Of a stretch of 64,000 nt of DNA, positions 16,388 to 25,099 are shown piece by piece. The notes beneath the pieces are model-generated. The model saw only the letters and a list, made by a program, of their open reading frames with translations. It searched no databases and was not told the DNA's origin. The stretch is from the NCBI RefSeq assembly GCF_006912135.1, contig NZ_VIRS01000008.1:204206-268205 (forward strand), read 5' to 3'. Origin of the DNA: Cryptosporangium phraense (GTDB lineage Bacteria > Actinomycetota > Actinomycetes > Mycobacteriales > Cryptosporangiaceae). The stretch's first letter is position 1. The number at the start of each line of letters is the position of its first letter. The position numbers and the translations under genes are program-made.

Positions 16388-17479
16388 CTAAACGACCGCG
16401 CCGTCGTCGGGGTCGTCGTCGCTCCACCCGTCACGCAGACGCCAGACCAGCGCACCCGCTCCACCGAGGATGCCGACCAGCGAGAGCAGCAGCCGGACGT
16501 GCTCGCTCAGCCCGAGCGTCCCCGACCGGAACAGCAGCACGAGCCCGCACGCGATCGCCAGCAGCGCGCCGATGACCGGCAGCGACAGCCGGGGCAGGGG
16601 CGGCGGCGGGGGCGGCTCGTAGCCCTCGTCCGGATCGGTGTCGAAGTCGGTCGGCGGAGCGTCGGTGCCGGTCAGGCGATCGCGGCCGGTCGGGCGGGCG
16701 AGGTCGGCCCGGAGCAGCTCGGGCCGGAACGGCTCCCGCCGTTCGGGCCCCTTCGGGTCACCGCGGTCGTCCGGGACGTGGTCGGTCGCCGACCGGTCGG
16801 GGCCGGTTCCGTCGGTCTCGCGACGGTCGGACGCCCGGCGGTTCCGCTCGGCCGGTGGTGCTTCGGTGTCGGCCTCGGCGGCCGGGCTCGCGCCGGCCTC
16901 GGCGTCCGCGTCGGTCTCCGGACGGAGCGGCTGATCGGCCGCGCCCGGCCTCCGGACCGGAAGCGGATCGGCGGTCGGGTCGGCCGGCGGAGCTGCGCTC
17001 GCGGTCGGATCCGGACGCGGCCCCGGCGCGTCGGACTCCGGCACCGCCGTCCGCCGTGGACGCTCGGGCGCCGCCGTCGCGTCGTACCCGGCGATGATCT
17101 TCTCCCACTCGGCGTCGACGTCGACCTCGATCGGACGCTGCGGCGCCGCCTGGATGCTCTCCTCGGTGGACGACGACCCGGCGGCCGACTCGTTCTGAAC
17201 CGCGTCTTCCTGGACGGCCTCGAGCAGCCCCCGGGCCTCGTCCAGCCGCTCGCGGTCGACCCAGAGCCGGTCGGTCGGCCGGGCCGGCAGCGACGTCGAG
17301 CGCACCACCGGGTTCAGGTCGGCGCTCGGAGCCAGGAACGCGGCGATCCCGACGATGCCCAGCACGTCGAGCAGGTGCTCACCGATCCGCGGGTCGACGT
17401 CGGCCAGCGCGACGAACTCGGTCGCGTCCAGGCCGTTGTCGCGCCGCCCCCGGTGCGGACGCCCCGCGGTGCCGCTCAT
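16388..17479 (-). CDS. Tail-anchored-like membrane protein with long acidic/Pro linker
   Basis: 363 residues. A folded N-terminal part (about 1-80; GEHLLDVLGIVGIAAFL...LWVDRERLDEARGLL) resembles small conserved actinobacterial regulatory-type domains. A long disordered Asp/Arg/Pro-rich stretch (about 125-290) follows, and two membrane helices close the protein (LPVIGALLAIACGLVLLF and LLLSLVGILGGAGALVW). The N-terminal region should face the cytoplasm. It overlaps the downstream esterase gene by four bases. A membrane protein gene in this place, ahead of an esterase and near plsC-macS-macR, is also seen in Streptomyces. Function unknown. Confidence 0.8.
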   Translation of the reverse strand: MSGTAGRPHRGRRDNGLDATEFVALADVDPRIGEHLLDVLGIVGIAAFLAPSADLNPVVRSTSLPARPTDRLWVDRERLDEARGLLEAVQEDAVQNESAAGSSSTEESIQAAPQRPIEVDVDAEWEKIIAGYDATAAPERPRRTAVPESDAPGPRPDPTASAAPPADPTADPLPVRRPGAADQPLRPETDADAEAGASPAAEADTEAPPAERNRRASDRRETDGTGPDRSATDHVPDDRGDPKGPERREPFRPELLRADLARPTGRDRLTGTDAPPTDFDTDPDEGYEPPPPPPLPRLSLPVIGALLAIACGLVLLFRSGTLGLSEHVRLLLSLVGILGGAGALVWRLRDGWSDDDPDDGAVV

Positions 17480-18258
17480 CTGGCACCGGCCAGGAGCGAT
17501 CCGACGAAGTCCACGCTGCCGGCGAAGATCACCGGTGCATCGTTGTCGAGCGTCGCCACGTGGAAGCTGTCGGTCAGCACGGTCTCCGAGACGGCCGTGG
17601 ACGACACCTCGGCCAGCAGCGTCGCGCTGTTCTCGGGTTCGACCACGTGGTCGTCGGCGCTGCGGAACAGCCGGATCGGCACGGTGACCTTCCCCAGGTC
17701 GGCCCGCACGACCTTCCAGAGTTTGCTCAGCGAGGCCGCGGCCTTCAGCGGCAGACGCGAGTAGGCCAGCTCGTCCTGGCCCGGCTTCTTGATGTCGTTG
17801 CGGATGCCCGGGAACGACCCGATCAGCTTGCTCGCGACCGGCAGCAGGGCCGCGTCCTTACGCAGGGTGAAGTAGGACGGGTTCACGAGGAGCAGCCCGG
17901 CGGGTGCGGTCGGGAGCCCGGCGTGCACCTCGGCCAGCCGGGTCACCAGCGTGCCGCCCATCGACAGCCCGCCGGCGACGATCGGCGTGCCGGGGGCGAG
18001 CCGCTCGCGCAGCGCCAGGTACTCGCGTTCGACCTCGGCGTACCAGTCTTCCCAGGTCGTCCGGTTCAGGTCCGGCCAGCGGGTGCCGTGGCCGGGCAGC
18101 AGCGGGCACGACACCGTGTAACCGGCCGCGTGCAGGGCCTCGCCCCACGGGCGGATCGATTTCGGGGAACCGGTGAAGCCGTGGCTGAGCAGGATGCCCG
18201 CCGGTGCGTCGGATCCGGCGTCGAACAGGAAGGGCTCTGCGCCGGGCAGCACGGACAC
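17476..18258 (-). CDS. Alpha/beta hydrolase (carboxylesterase / monoacylglycerol lipase type)
   Basis: 260 residues of the alpha/beta-hydrolase fold. The oxyanion region is LSHGFTGSPKS, the nucleophile elbow is GGLSMGGT (Ser), the acid is FRSADDHVVEP (Asp) and the His is in TDSFHVATLDND, giving a complete triad. Family members of this length hydrolyse short-chain esters or monoacylglycerols. GTG 18258 sits seven bases after GGAGG, which fixes the start. The neighbour across the divergent gap is a PlsC-type acyltransferase, so a lipid substrate is plausible but inferred. Confidence 0.88.
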   Translation of the reverse strand: MSVLPGAEPFLFDAGSDAPAGILLSHGFTGSPKSIRPWGEALHAAGYTVSCPLLPGHGTRWPDLNRTTWEDWYAEVEREYLALRERLAPGTPIVAGGLSMGGTLVTRLAEVHAGLPTAPAGLLLVNPSYFTLRKDAALLPVASKLIGSFPGIRNDIKKPGQDELAYSRLPLKAAASLSKLWKVVRADLGKVTVPIRLFRSADDHVVEPENSATLLAEVSSTAVSETVLTDSFHVATLDNDAPVIFAGSVDFVGSLLAGAR

Positions 18259-18578
18259 GTCACACCTCCCAGGAGCGCCACGGGAGGAGCGGTCCCGCGG
18301 CGAGCGTCGGACCCCATCGTGACACGAGGCGGCGTCATCGGCGGCGCGTTCGATCCACCTCGACACCGCCCGGACCAGTGAGTCGGATGAGACGCATGGG
18401 ACAACGCCCGTCTCACCAGTCCGGGAAGGGTGTATTCGGCATGGATCGCCCGGCCGTGAACCCGCGCGGTGAGCGTGGTGAACGCCACTAGGGGGTAGAA
18501 GGAGTCCGACACGCCGAGCGCTCGGCCGGCGAGCAGAACACCGGTACGCTCGATCCGCACAGGTCCTGAGGAGGTCTG
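18259..18578. other. Divergent intergenic region
   Basis: 320 bp between the esterase and acyltransferase genes, which point away from each other, so it must hold both promoters. I see a 7-bp inverted repeat TGAGACG...CGTCTCA (about 18386-18413) and a TACGCT that could be a -10 for the rightward gene (about 18552), but no convincing -35. No small gene or RNA was recognised. Confidence 0.4.
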
Positions 18579-19298
18579 GTGTTTTACTGGGTGTGCAAAT
18601 ACATCCTGATCGGGCCTTTCCTCCGGCTGTTCTTCCGGCCGGTGCTCGAAGGCGTCGAGAACATTCCGGCCACGGGCCCGGTCATCCTGGCCAGTAATCA
18701 CCTGTCGTTCAGCGACTCGTTCTTCTTCCCGCTGATGGTCCCGCGCCGCATCGTCTTCCTGGCCAAGTCCGAGTACTTCACCGGCAAGGGCGTCAAGGGG
18801 ATGTTCTCCCGGCTGTTCTTCAGCGCGGCCGGCTGCGTCCCGATCGACCGGACCTCCGGCTCGGCCGCCGAGGCGGCCCTGACGACGGGGGCGCGCGTCC
18901 TCGCGGAGGGTCACCCGCTCGGCATCTACCCGGAGGGCACCCGGTCGCCCGACGGCAAGCTCTACCGGGGCAAGACCGGGGTCGCCCGGCTCGCGCTGCA
19001 GACCGGGGTCCCGGTCGTCCCGGTCGCGATGATCAACACCGACCAGGTCCAGCCGATCGGTCAGCTGATCCCGCGGATCATGCGCGTCCGCATGCGCGTC
19101 GGGAAGCCGCTCGACTTCAGCCGCTACGCCGGCCTGGCCGGCAACCGCTTCGTCGAGCGGTCGGTCACCGACCAGATCATGTACGACCTGATGCAGCTCT
19201 CCGGTCAGCAGTACGTCGACGTCTACGCCGCTTCGGTCAAGAACAACACCACCCCGGCCGACGCCGGGCAGCGCGCCGCCGAGAGCGTTGCCGCCTGA
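18579..19298 (+). CDS. plsC: 1-acyl-sn-glycerol-3-phosphate acyltransferase (PlsC family)
   Basis: 239 residues. It transfers an acyl chain to lysophosphatidate (or a related lysophospholipid) at the inner face of the membrane. The catalytic motif NHLSFSD (H-x4-D), the substrate motif FPEGTRS-type sequence (YPEGTRSPDG) and a hydrophobic N-terminus are all present. GTG 18579 follows GGAGG. Its stop overlaps the MacS start, so acyltransferase and sensor are one transcript. Mycobacteria and Streptomyces keep an acyltransferase in the same neighbourhood. Confidence 0.92.
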   Translation: MFYWVCKYILIGPFLRLFFRPVLEGVENIPATGPVILASNHLSFSDSFFFPLMVPRRIVFLAKSEYFTGKGVKGMFSRLFFSAAGCVPIDRTSGSAAEAALTTGARVLAEGHPLGIYPEGTRSPDGKLYRGKTGVARLALQTGVPVVPVAMINTDQVQPIGQLIPRIMRVRMRVGKPLDFSRYAGLAGNRFVERSVTDQIMYDLMQLSGQQYVDVYAASVKNNTTPADAGQRAAESVAA

Positions 19299-20430
19299 GA
19301 TCGGTCCCGGTCGCCGGCCGGCCGGTTTCACGGTCGAGGTCACCGGGTGGCGGGCGCTGGCCGCGTTCCGCTGGCTGACGCTGGTCTACGCGACCGCGCT
19401 CAATCTCGACGACCTGGGACGCGTCGCCCACCCGGCCTGGTGCGTGGCCACGCTGGCGGTGATGGCCGGGTGGAGCGTCGTCGCGACGTACTGCTACGCC
19501 CGGCCGCGGTTCCGGACGCCCGCGCTGCTCGTCGTCGACCTGGTCGTGACGCTGGCCACGGTGCTGGCGACCCGGCTGGTCGAGACCCCGGAGCGCATCG
19601 CCGGCGGCGAGTTCACGGTGCCGACGGTCTGGGCCGCGACCGCGGTGATGGCCTGGGCGCTGCGCTGGGAGATCGTCGGCGGGCTGCTCGCGACGCTGGG
19701 GCTGGGCGTCGCGAACGTGGTCGTGGTGAGCGGGCAGCCCACCCGGGGCACCGTGCACAACATGATCCTGGTGCTGCTGGCCGCGATCGTCATCGGCTAC
19801 GTCGCCGAGGTGCTGCGTCAGGTCGACCGGATCATGATCGACGTCTGGCAGGAGCAGGGCGCGGTCGCCGAGCGGGACCGCCTCGCCCGGCAGATCCACG
19901 ACGGCGTCCTCCAGGTGCTGGCGCTGGTCAAGCGACGCGGAGCGGAGCTCGACGGCGAGGGCCGGGAGCTGGCCGAGATGGCCGGTGAGCAGGAGGCCGC
20001 GCTGCGGGCGCTGATGACCGGCGGCTCGGCCGCGCCCGCCGACGGGGAGGTCGACCTGACCGCGCTGGTCTCACCGTCGACCGCCGCTTCGACGATCGAG
20101 CTGGTGGCGCCGGCTGAGCCGGTGATGCTCCCGGCGGGCGCGGCCGCCGAGGTGGCCGCCGCGATCGGCGCGGCGCTGCACAACGTGGCCGAGCACGCGC
20201 CGGGGGCGCGGGCCTGGGTGGTGATCGAGGACGAGCCGGACGCGGTGCTGGTCGTCGTCCGGGACGACGGCCCGGGAGTGCCGGCCGGGCGGTTGGCGGA
20301 GGCCGCGGCCGAGGGTCGACTCGGTGTGGTTCAGTCGATCCGCGGCCGGGTGCGCGAACTCGGCGGGTCGGTCCGTATCACCAGCGAAGCCGGCGAAGGT
20401 ACAGAAGTGGAGTTCCGTGTCCCACGGTGA
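19288..20430 (+). CDS. macS: MacS-family sensor histidine kinase
   Basis: 380 residues. Five or so membrane helices fill residues 15-175. A NarL-type kinase core follows: phosphoacceptor His in RLARQIHDGVLQVLALV, and an HATPase domain whose N-box is degenerate (AAAIGAALHNVAEHAPG) with clear G-boxes VRDDGPGVP and RLGVVQSI. Streptomyces MacS with MacR controls envelope and developmental genes; the same role is inferred from gene order (plsC-macS-macR). TTG 19288 overlaps the plsC end by 11 bases. Its 3' end overlaps macR. Confidence 0.88.
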   Translation: MPPEIGPGRRPAGFTVEVTGWRALAAFRWLTLVYATALNLDDLGRVAHPAWCVATLAVMAGWSVVATYCYARPRFRTPALLVVDLVVTLATVLATRLVETPERIAGGEFTVPTVWAATAVMAWALRWEIVGGLLATLGLGVANVVVVSGQPTRGTVHNMILVLLAAIVIGYVAEVLRQVDRIMIDVWQEQGAVAERDRLARQIHDGVLQVLALVKRRGAELDGEGRELAEMAGEQEAALRALMTGGSAAPADGEVDLTALVSPSTAASTIELVAPAEPVMLPAGAAAEVAAAIGAALHNVAEHAPGARAWVVIEDEPDAVLVVVRDDGPGVPAGRLAEAAAEGRLGVVQSIRGRVRELGGSVRITSEAGEGTEVEFRVPR

Positions 20431-21100
20431 CGAAGTCACTCCGGCTCCCGGCGGGCCCCGCCGCGTCATGGTCGTCGACGATCACCCGATGTGGCGGGAC
20501 GCGGTCGCCCGCGACCTCGGCGAGGCCGGGTTCGACGTGGTCGCGACGGCCGGCGACGGTGCCGCCGCGGTGCGGATCGCGGCCGCGACGCGTCCGCAGG
20601 TCGTGGTGATGGACCTGCAGCTGCCGGAGCTCTCCGGCGTCGAGGCCACCGCCCGCATCCTGGCCGCCGACCCGGCCTGCCGGGTCCTGGTGCTCTCGGC
20701 CAGCGCCGAGCGTCCGGACGTGCTCGACGCGATCCGGGCCGGCGCCACCGGCTACCTGGTCAAATCGGCCGGAGCACAGGAACTCGTGGACGCGGTGGCC
20801 CGCACCGCCCGGGGCGAGGCGGCGTTCACCGCCGGGCTGGCCGGGCTGGTGCTGGGGGAGTACCGGCGGCTCGCGGCCGGCCCCGAACCGGCCGACGGCC
20901 CCGCGCTCACCGGCCGGGAGACCGAGGTGCTACGGCTGATCGCCCGCGGGCTGACCGCGAAACAGGTCGCGACCCGGCTCAGCCTGTCGGTCCGCACGGT
21001 CCAGAACCACCTGCAGAACGTCATGGACAAGCTGCAGGTGCACAACCGGGCCGGGCTGGTGCGCTACGCGATCGAGGCCGGGCTCGACGAAGGGTCCTGA
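20417..21100 (+). CDS. macR: MacR-family NarL/LuxR response regulator
   Basis: 227 residues. The receiver domain has VMVVDDHPMW, the phosphoacceptor Asp in VVVMDLQLPELSG and Lys in GYLVKSAGAQE. The LuxR helix-turn-helix (LTGRETEVLRLIARGLTAKQVATRL) is near the C-terminus. GTG 20417 lies 14 bases inside macS, so the pair is translationally coupled. The last 37 bp overlap the 3' end of the convergent cyclase/AAA gene (21064). Confidence 0.92.
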   Translation: MSHGDEVTPAPGGPRRVMVVDDHPMWRDAVARDLGEAGFDVVATAGDGAAAVRIAAATRPQVVVMDLQLPELSGVEATARILAADPACRVLVLSASAERPDVLDAIRAGATGYLVKSAGAQELVDAVARTARGEAAFTAGLAGLVLGEYRRLAAGPEPADGPALTGRETEVLRLIARGLTAKQVATRLSLSVRTVQNHLQNVMDKLQVHNRAGLVRYAIEAGLDEGS

Positions 21101-24100
21101 TCGGTGATCGGCCCCGGGTCGTCGGGGACGTCCCCGTTCGCGGGGTCGCCGTCGAGCGGGTCGCTGTTGGCCAGCCGGAGCAGCAGGCGGGCCCGGTTGC
21201 GCAGGCCGAACGTGGTCAGCCGGGTGGTGAGCTCAGGCACCGGCGCGACCTCGCCGGCCCGGGCCGCCCGCAGCGACCAGGCCGTGGCCAGCGACGCGTC
21301 GGTCGCGTCGCCCATCCGCTCGTAGACCGAGGCCGCGACCGCATGGTGCAGCGCGGCCGTGCCGTGGTCACCGTTGTGCGCGGCCAGTGCGCCGTTGACG
21401 ACCGACCGGGCCGCCCGCACCCACAGCGTCTCGCGGGGCGCGGCCTCCAGCACGTTCTTCAGCCACCCGGCCGTCTGCTCGGCGTACGTCCCGCACTTGA
21501 CGCCGGTCAGCACCGCGGCGTGGGCGGCGGCGGCGAGCCACTCGCGCGGGGCCAGCGGCTCGGCCGCGTGCTCGGCCTCCAGCCGCCGCATCGCGACCGT
21601 GGCCTGCTCGGCCGCGCCGGTGACGGCCCGGTACAGCGCCGCGTGGGCGAGCGCGTTGGCCAGCGCGAGCCGGGTGCCGTGCCGGGCCGCGGTGACGACG
21701 ATCAGCTCCGGGTTGAAGCCCGAGTCCTCACCCCGCAGCGCGCGCAGCCAGGCGGCCAGCGTCCGCAGGTGGGCCCACTCGGCGTCGAGCGTCTCGTCGC
21801 CGGTGAACGCGGCGTCGGCCGAGGCGAGCGTGGCGTCCCAGTCGCCGTCGAAGTACGCGCGCATCGGGGTGTGGCCGGGGTGCGGACGCCCGCGGGCCGC
21901 GAGCGTGGTCGCGGCGGCCTCGTCGAGCAGCGCGAAGCTCCGGGCGATCTCGCCCTCCTCCTGCAGCGCGCCGGCCAGGTTCTCGGACGCCCGGCGCAGC
22001 GACCGCAGGTGGTCGGTGCGGCTGCGGTCGACGGCCCGTTCGAGCAGCGTCAGGCCGGAGAGGTCGCCGGAGAGGTAGCGGGCCGCGCCCTCGGTGATCT
22101 GCGCGTTCACCTCGAGCTCGGGCAGCCCCAGCCGGCGGGCCAGGTCACCGGCGGTCTTCGCGGCCGCGGTCGCCTCGTCGACCTCGTAGCTCATCATCCG
22201 CAGGCGGGCCAGCTCGGCGTGCGCGGCCGCGCGCACCGGGCTCTCGTCACCCGCGCCGTAGGGGGCGAGCGCACGGTCGAGGTGCGCGAGCGCCGCGGTG
22301 CGGTCGCCGCGGGCCCAGGCGACCTGGCTGAGCAGGGTGCGTGCGCTCGCCGACGCATCGCGGGCGCCGAGGACCTCGAGTTGGCTGGCGCAGCGGGCGA
22401 CGTCGGCCGCGCCGCTGAACCCCTCCGGGTCGGTCGTGAAGCGCAGGCGCCAGCGCAGCACCAGCGCGGTCAGCCGGGCCACCTCGTCGTCCCGGGCGGC
22501 GGGGTGTTCGAGCGCGGCCAGCTCGTCGAGCGTCAGCGTGTTCTCGTTCTCCCACAGGGCCAGCGCCTTGTCGAGCAGGTCGACCGCGGTCGGGGCCGCG
22601 TGCAGGCTGGCCGCGCGTTCGGCCGCCGCGACCAGCGCGGTGCGGGCCGGCGGCAGGAACGGGCGGACGTCCATGTGCAGGGTGCGGGCCAGCTCCAGGG
22701 CGGCGACCCGGTGGTGCGCGACCGCGTCGACAGCCTCGGTGGTGCGGCCGGTGACGTGTGACTGCAGCCAGCGCGCGGCCCGCTGGTGACGGACGACCCG
22801 CAGCGCCCGGGGCTGGCGGCGGTAGGCCAGGTCGCGCACGACCGCGTGGCTGAACGCCAGCGCGGGCTCGCCGGCCAGCACGTGGCTGGTCGCCGGGCGG
22901 ATGAACGCCTTGGCCCGCAGCTCGGCCAGCAGCGCCTCGACCTCGTCGCGGGCCAGCTCGGAGACGGTCGCGACCGCGCCGGGCCAGAACACCTCGCCGA
23001 TCACGGCCGCGGCCTGGAGCGCACGCTGGGAGCGCGGCCCGAGCAGGTCTACACGGCTGGCCACCACGGCCAGCACGGACTCGGGCAGCGGGAGCGCGTC
23101 CTCGGAGTCGTCGCTCTGCTGGTCGGCCAGCATCCGGACGTACTCGTGGGCGTAGAGCGGGGTACCGGCGGCGAGCACCGTGAGGTGTTCCAGCGCGTCG
23201 TCCGGGATCGGCGAGTCGCCGGAGAGCGCGCGGAAGAGCGTCAGCGTGTCGTGCGGGTCCAGCGGCGGCAGCTCGACCAGCGCGTGCCGGGGGTGGGCGG
23301 CGTCGTACCAGCCGGCCCGCCGCCCGGGGGCCAGCAGCTCGGGCCGGGCCGTGCCCAGCACCAGCAGCGGACCGTCGACGCTGTCGACGAGCTGACGCAG
23401 GAAGTCCAGCAGCGGCGGCTCGGCCAGCGCCAGGTCTTCGACCACGACGACCAGCGGGCGCCGGGCGGCCAGCCGGGCGAAGAACATCCGCCAGGCGGCC
23501 TGGGCCTCGTCGGCCTCGACCGCGGGAGCGGCGTACCCGACCAGCGGGGCCAGCGCGTCGACCACCCCGGCCCGCTCGGCCGTGGTGAGCAGGCCGTGCA
23601 GCGAGTCCATGACCTTGCGCCGGGCGGTGTCGGCCGAGTCGGACTCGAGCACCCCGGCGTAGCCGGTGACGACCTCGGCGATCGCCGCGAACGGGCCACC
23701 CTCGCCGCCGGCCAGGCACCGGCCGCCGACCCAGCGGATACCGACCGGCATCGACTGCTCGGCCTGCCGGTTCAGCTCCCGGACCAGCCGGCTCTTGCCG
23801 ACACCGGCCGGGCCGACGACGGTCACCAGCCGGGGCGCGCGGTCGTCGATCGTCGCCCGGAGCAGCCCGGCCAGGTGGTCGAGGTACGGACCGCGGCCGA
23901 CGAACGGGCCGTGGTCGCGGTGCCGGTCCCACCGGCGCTGCACCAGCCGCAGCGGACGCCACACCGGCACCGGCCCGGCCTTGCCCTTGACCATCACCGG
24001 CGGCATCTCGGTGTACTCGACGTACTCCCGGCTGGCCCGCCAGGTCGCCGACGACACGACGATGCCGCCGACCGGCGCGTGCGACTGCAGCCGGGACGCC

Positions 24101-24687
24101 AGGTTCACGACGTCACCGGCGACCAGCGCCTGACCGCCGTCCCGGATCGCGTCCAGATCGACGACGACCTCGCCGGTCGCGATTCCGACGCGGGCCCGCA
24201 GCGGGCCGGACGGCCCGATGATCCGGCCGTCGAGGTCGGCCTGCAGCTCCAGGCCCACGCGGACGGCGCGGACCGCGTCGTCCTCCTGGGTGACCGGCGC
24301 GCCGAAGACCGCCATCACCGCGTCCCCGATGTACTTCTCGACGACGCCGCCGCGGCGGCGGATCGCGCGGGCGACCGTGTCGAAGTACCGCTGCTGGAGG
24401 GCCCGCAGGTCCTCCGGGTCGAGCCGCTCGCCCAGGTTCGTGAACCCGGTGAGGTCGACGAACAGGATCGTGACGACCCGGCGCTCCTCGCGGGACGCGA
24501 CGCCGGTGAGCGGCAGGCCGCGGGCCGCCGGGGCGAGGTCGGCGGCGCAGTTCGGGCACGACTCGGCGGTCAGCTCGACCCCGGTGGCGCAGCTCGGGCA
24601 CTTCCGGAGCAGGGCCGAGCCACAGCGGCCGCAGAACCGGTCACCGGGGCGGCCCACGGCGGCACAGCGCGCGCAGTGCGTGTCCAT
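21064..24687 (-). CDS. Zinc-ribbon / class III adenylate cyclase / AAA-ATPase / TPR-like regulator
   Basis: 1207 residues. Two zinc ribbons open the protein (C5/C8/C19/C22 and C30/C33/C44/C47). A class III nucleotide cyclase spans about 68-245 with metal Asp residues in FVDLTGFT (D78) and GDAVMAVF (D122), Lys in EKYIGD and the transition-state pair N195/R199 in GDVVNLASRL, so it looks active, probably as a homodimer making cAMP. An AAA_16-type ATPase (FVGRGPYL; Walker A GPAGVGKS at 292-299) follows, then about 600 residues of helical TPR-like repeats. Such proteins are thought to sense a ligand through the repeat region. It shares its direction with a Crp-family gene upstream. Confidence 0.9.
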   Translation of the reverse strand: MDTHCARCAAVGRPGDRFCGRCGSALLRKCPSCATGVELTAESCPNCAADLAPAARGLPLTGVASREERRVVTILFVDLTGFTNLGERLDPEDLRALQQRYFDTVARAIRRRGGVVEKYIGDAVMAVFGAPVTQEDDAVRAVRVGLELQADLDGRIIGPSGPLRARVGIATGEVVVDLDAIRDGGQALVAGDVVNLASRLQSHAPVGGIVVSSATWRASREYVEYTEMPPVMVKGKAGPVPVWRPLRLVQRRWDRHRDHGPFVGRGPYLDHLAGLLRATIDDRAPRLVTVVGPAGVGKSRLVRELNRQAEQSMPVGIRWVGGRCLAGGEGGPFAAIAEVVTGYAGVLESDSADTARRKVMDSLHGLLTTAERAGVVDALAPLVGYAAPAVEADEAQAAWRMFFARLAARRPLVVVVEDLALAEPPLLDFLRQLVDSVDGPLLVLGTARPELLAPGRRAGWYDAAHPRHALVELPPLDPHDTLTLFRALSGDSPIPDDALEHLTVLAAGTPLYAHEYVRMLADQQSDDSEDALPLPESVLAVVASRVDLLGPRSQRALQAAAVIGEVFWPGAVATVSELARDEVEALLAELRAKAFIRPATSHVLAGEPALAFSHAVVRDLAYRRQPRALRVVRHQRAARWLQSHVTGRTTEAVDAVAHHRVAALELARTLHMDVRPFLPPARTALVAAAERAASLHAAPTAVDLLDKALALWENENTLTLDELAALEHPAARDDEVARLTALVLRWRLRFTTDPEGFSGAADVARCASQLEVLGARDASASARTLLSQVAWARGDRTAALAHLDRALAPYGAGDESPVRAAAHAELARLRMMSYEVDEATAAAKTAGDLARRLGLPELEVNAQITEGAARYLSGDLSGLTLLERAVDRSRTDHLRSLRRASENLAGALQEEGEIARSFALLDEAAATTLAARGRPHPGHTPMRAYFDGDWDATLASADAAFTGDETLDAEWAHLRTLAAWLRALRGEDSGFNPELIVVTAARHGTRLALANALAHAALYRAVTGAAEQATVAMRRLEAEHAAEPLAPREWLAAAAHAAVLTGVKCGTYAEQTAGWLKNVLEAAPRETLWVRAARSVVNGALAAHNGDHGTAALHHAVAASVYERMGDATDASLATAWSLRAARAGEVAPVPELTTRLTTFGLRNRARLLLRLANSDPLDGDPANGDVPDDPGPITDQDPSSSPASIA

Positions 24688-24917
24688 GGGCGATCACCCC
24701 CGTACCTGGTCTGCAGTGCCTTCGCTACTGATTCCGTTGAACGGTCGTGTATTTGCTGTGAATCGTCTCAGCGGTATCGCCCGAGAGCCACCCATCCCGT
24801 CAATATTCACCCGGTCGGTGGCTTTGACAGTCGTCTACCGGACGCTTCTCTGACACGTCCGGATGAGGCCCGATTACGGTGTGTGGCGACTTGAGCCTGG
24901 GAGGCGGAAACTCCGCT
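24688..24917. promoter_or_regulatory. Intergenic region, probable divergent promoters
   Basis: 230 bp, noticeably AT-rich for this genome. It must carry the leftward promoter of the cyclase gene and the rightward one of the small gene at 24918. A consensus TTGACA is present on the plus strand near 24820, but no well-spaced -10 follows, so no promoter is called with confidence. No hairpin of note. Confidence 0.4.
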
Positions 24918-25094
24918 ATGCGTGGAATGTCGAGTATGGTCACCATCACCTTGAAGACGGCGTGGACCGACTCCGCCGGAATCGGTCACCCGCCGGGTTC
25001 GACCGTGCGCGTTCCGGAGTCCCAGCTCGACGAACTCGTCTGTACGGGTGTGATCGTTACAGACGCAACTGAGACATGGGTCACATGTGACTGA
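24918..25094 (+). CDS. Small hypothetical protein (58 aa)
   Basis: ATG 24918 lies about 11 bases after GGGAGGCGG. The product (VTITLKTAWTDSAGIGHPPG..., then VRVPESQLDELVCTGVIV) resembles the short one-domain proteins common in actinophage structural clusters and scattered in actinobacterial genomes. That resemblance is from memory of the pattern and was not searched. There is no membrane helix. It lies between the cyclase and Crp-family genes on the opposite strand and ends six bases before the Crp gene's stop. It may be a phage remnant or an independent small protein. Confidence 0.5.
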   Translation: MRGMSSMVTITLKTAWTDSAGIGHPPGSTVRVPESQLDELVCTGVIVTDATETWVTCD

Positions 25095-25099
25095 AGTTG

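Noticed and set aside
20491..24894. Two long plus-strand frames (about 756 and 702 codons)
   Set aside because: Mirror frames of the cyclase/AAA gene and macR; they show Arg/Gly/Gln-rich compositions and no domains.
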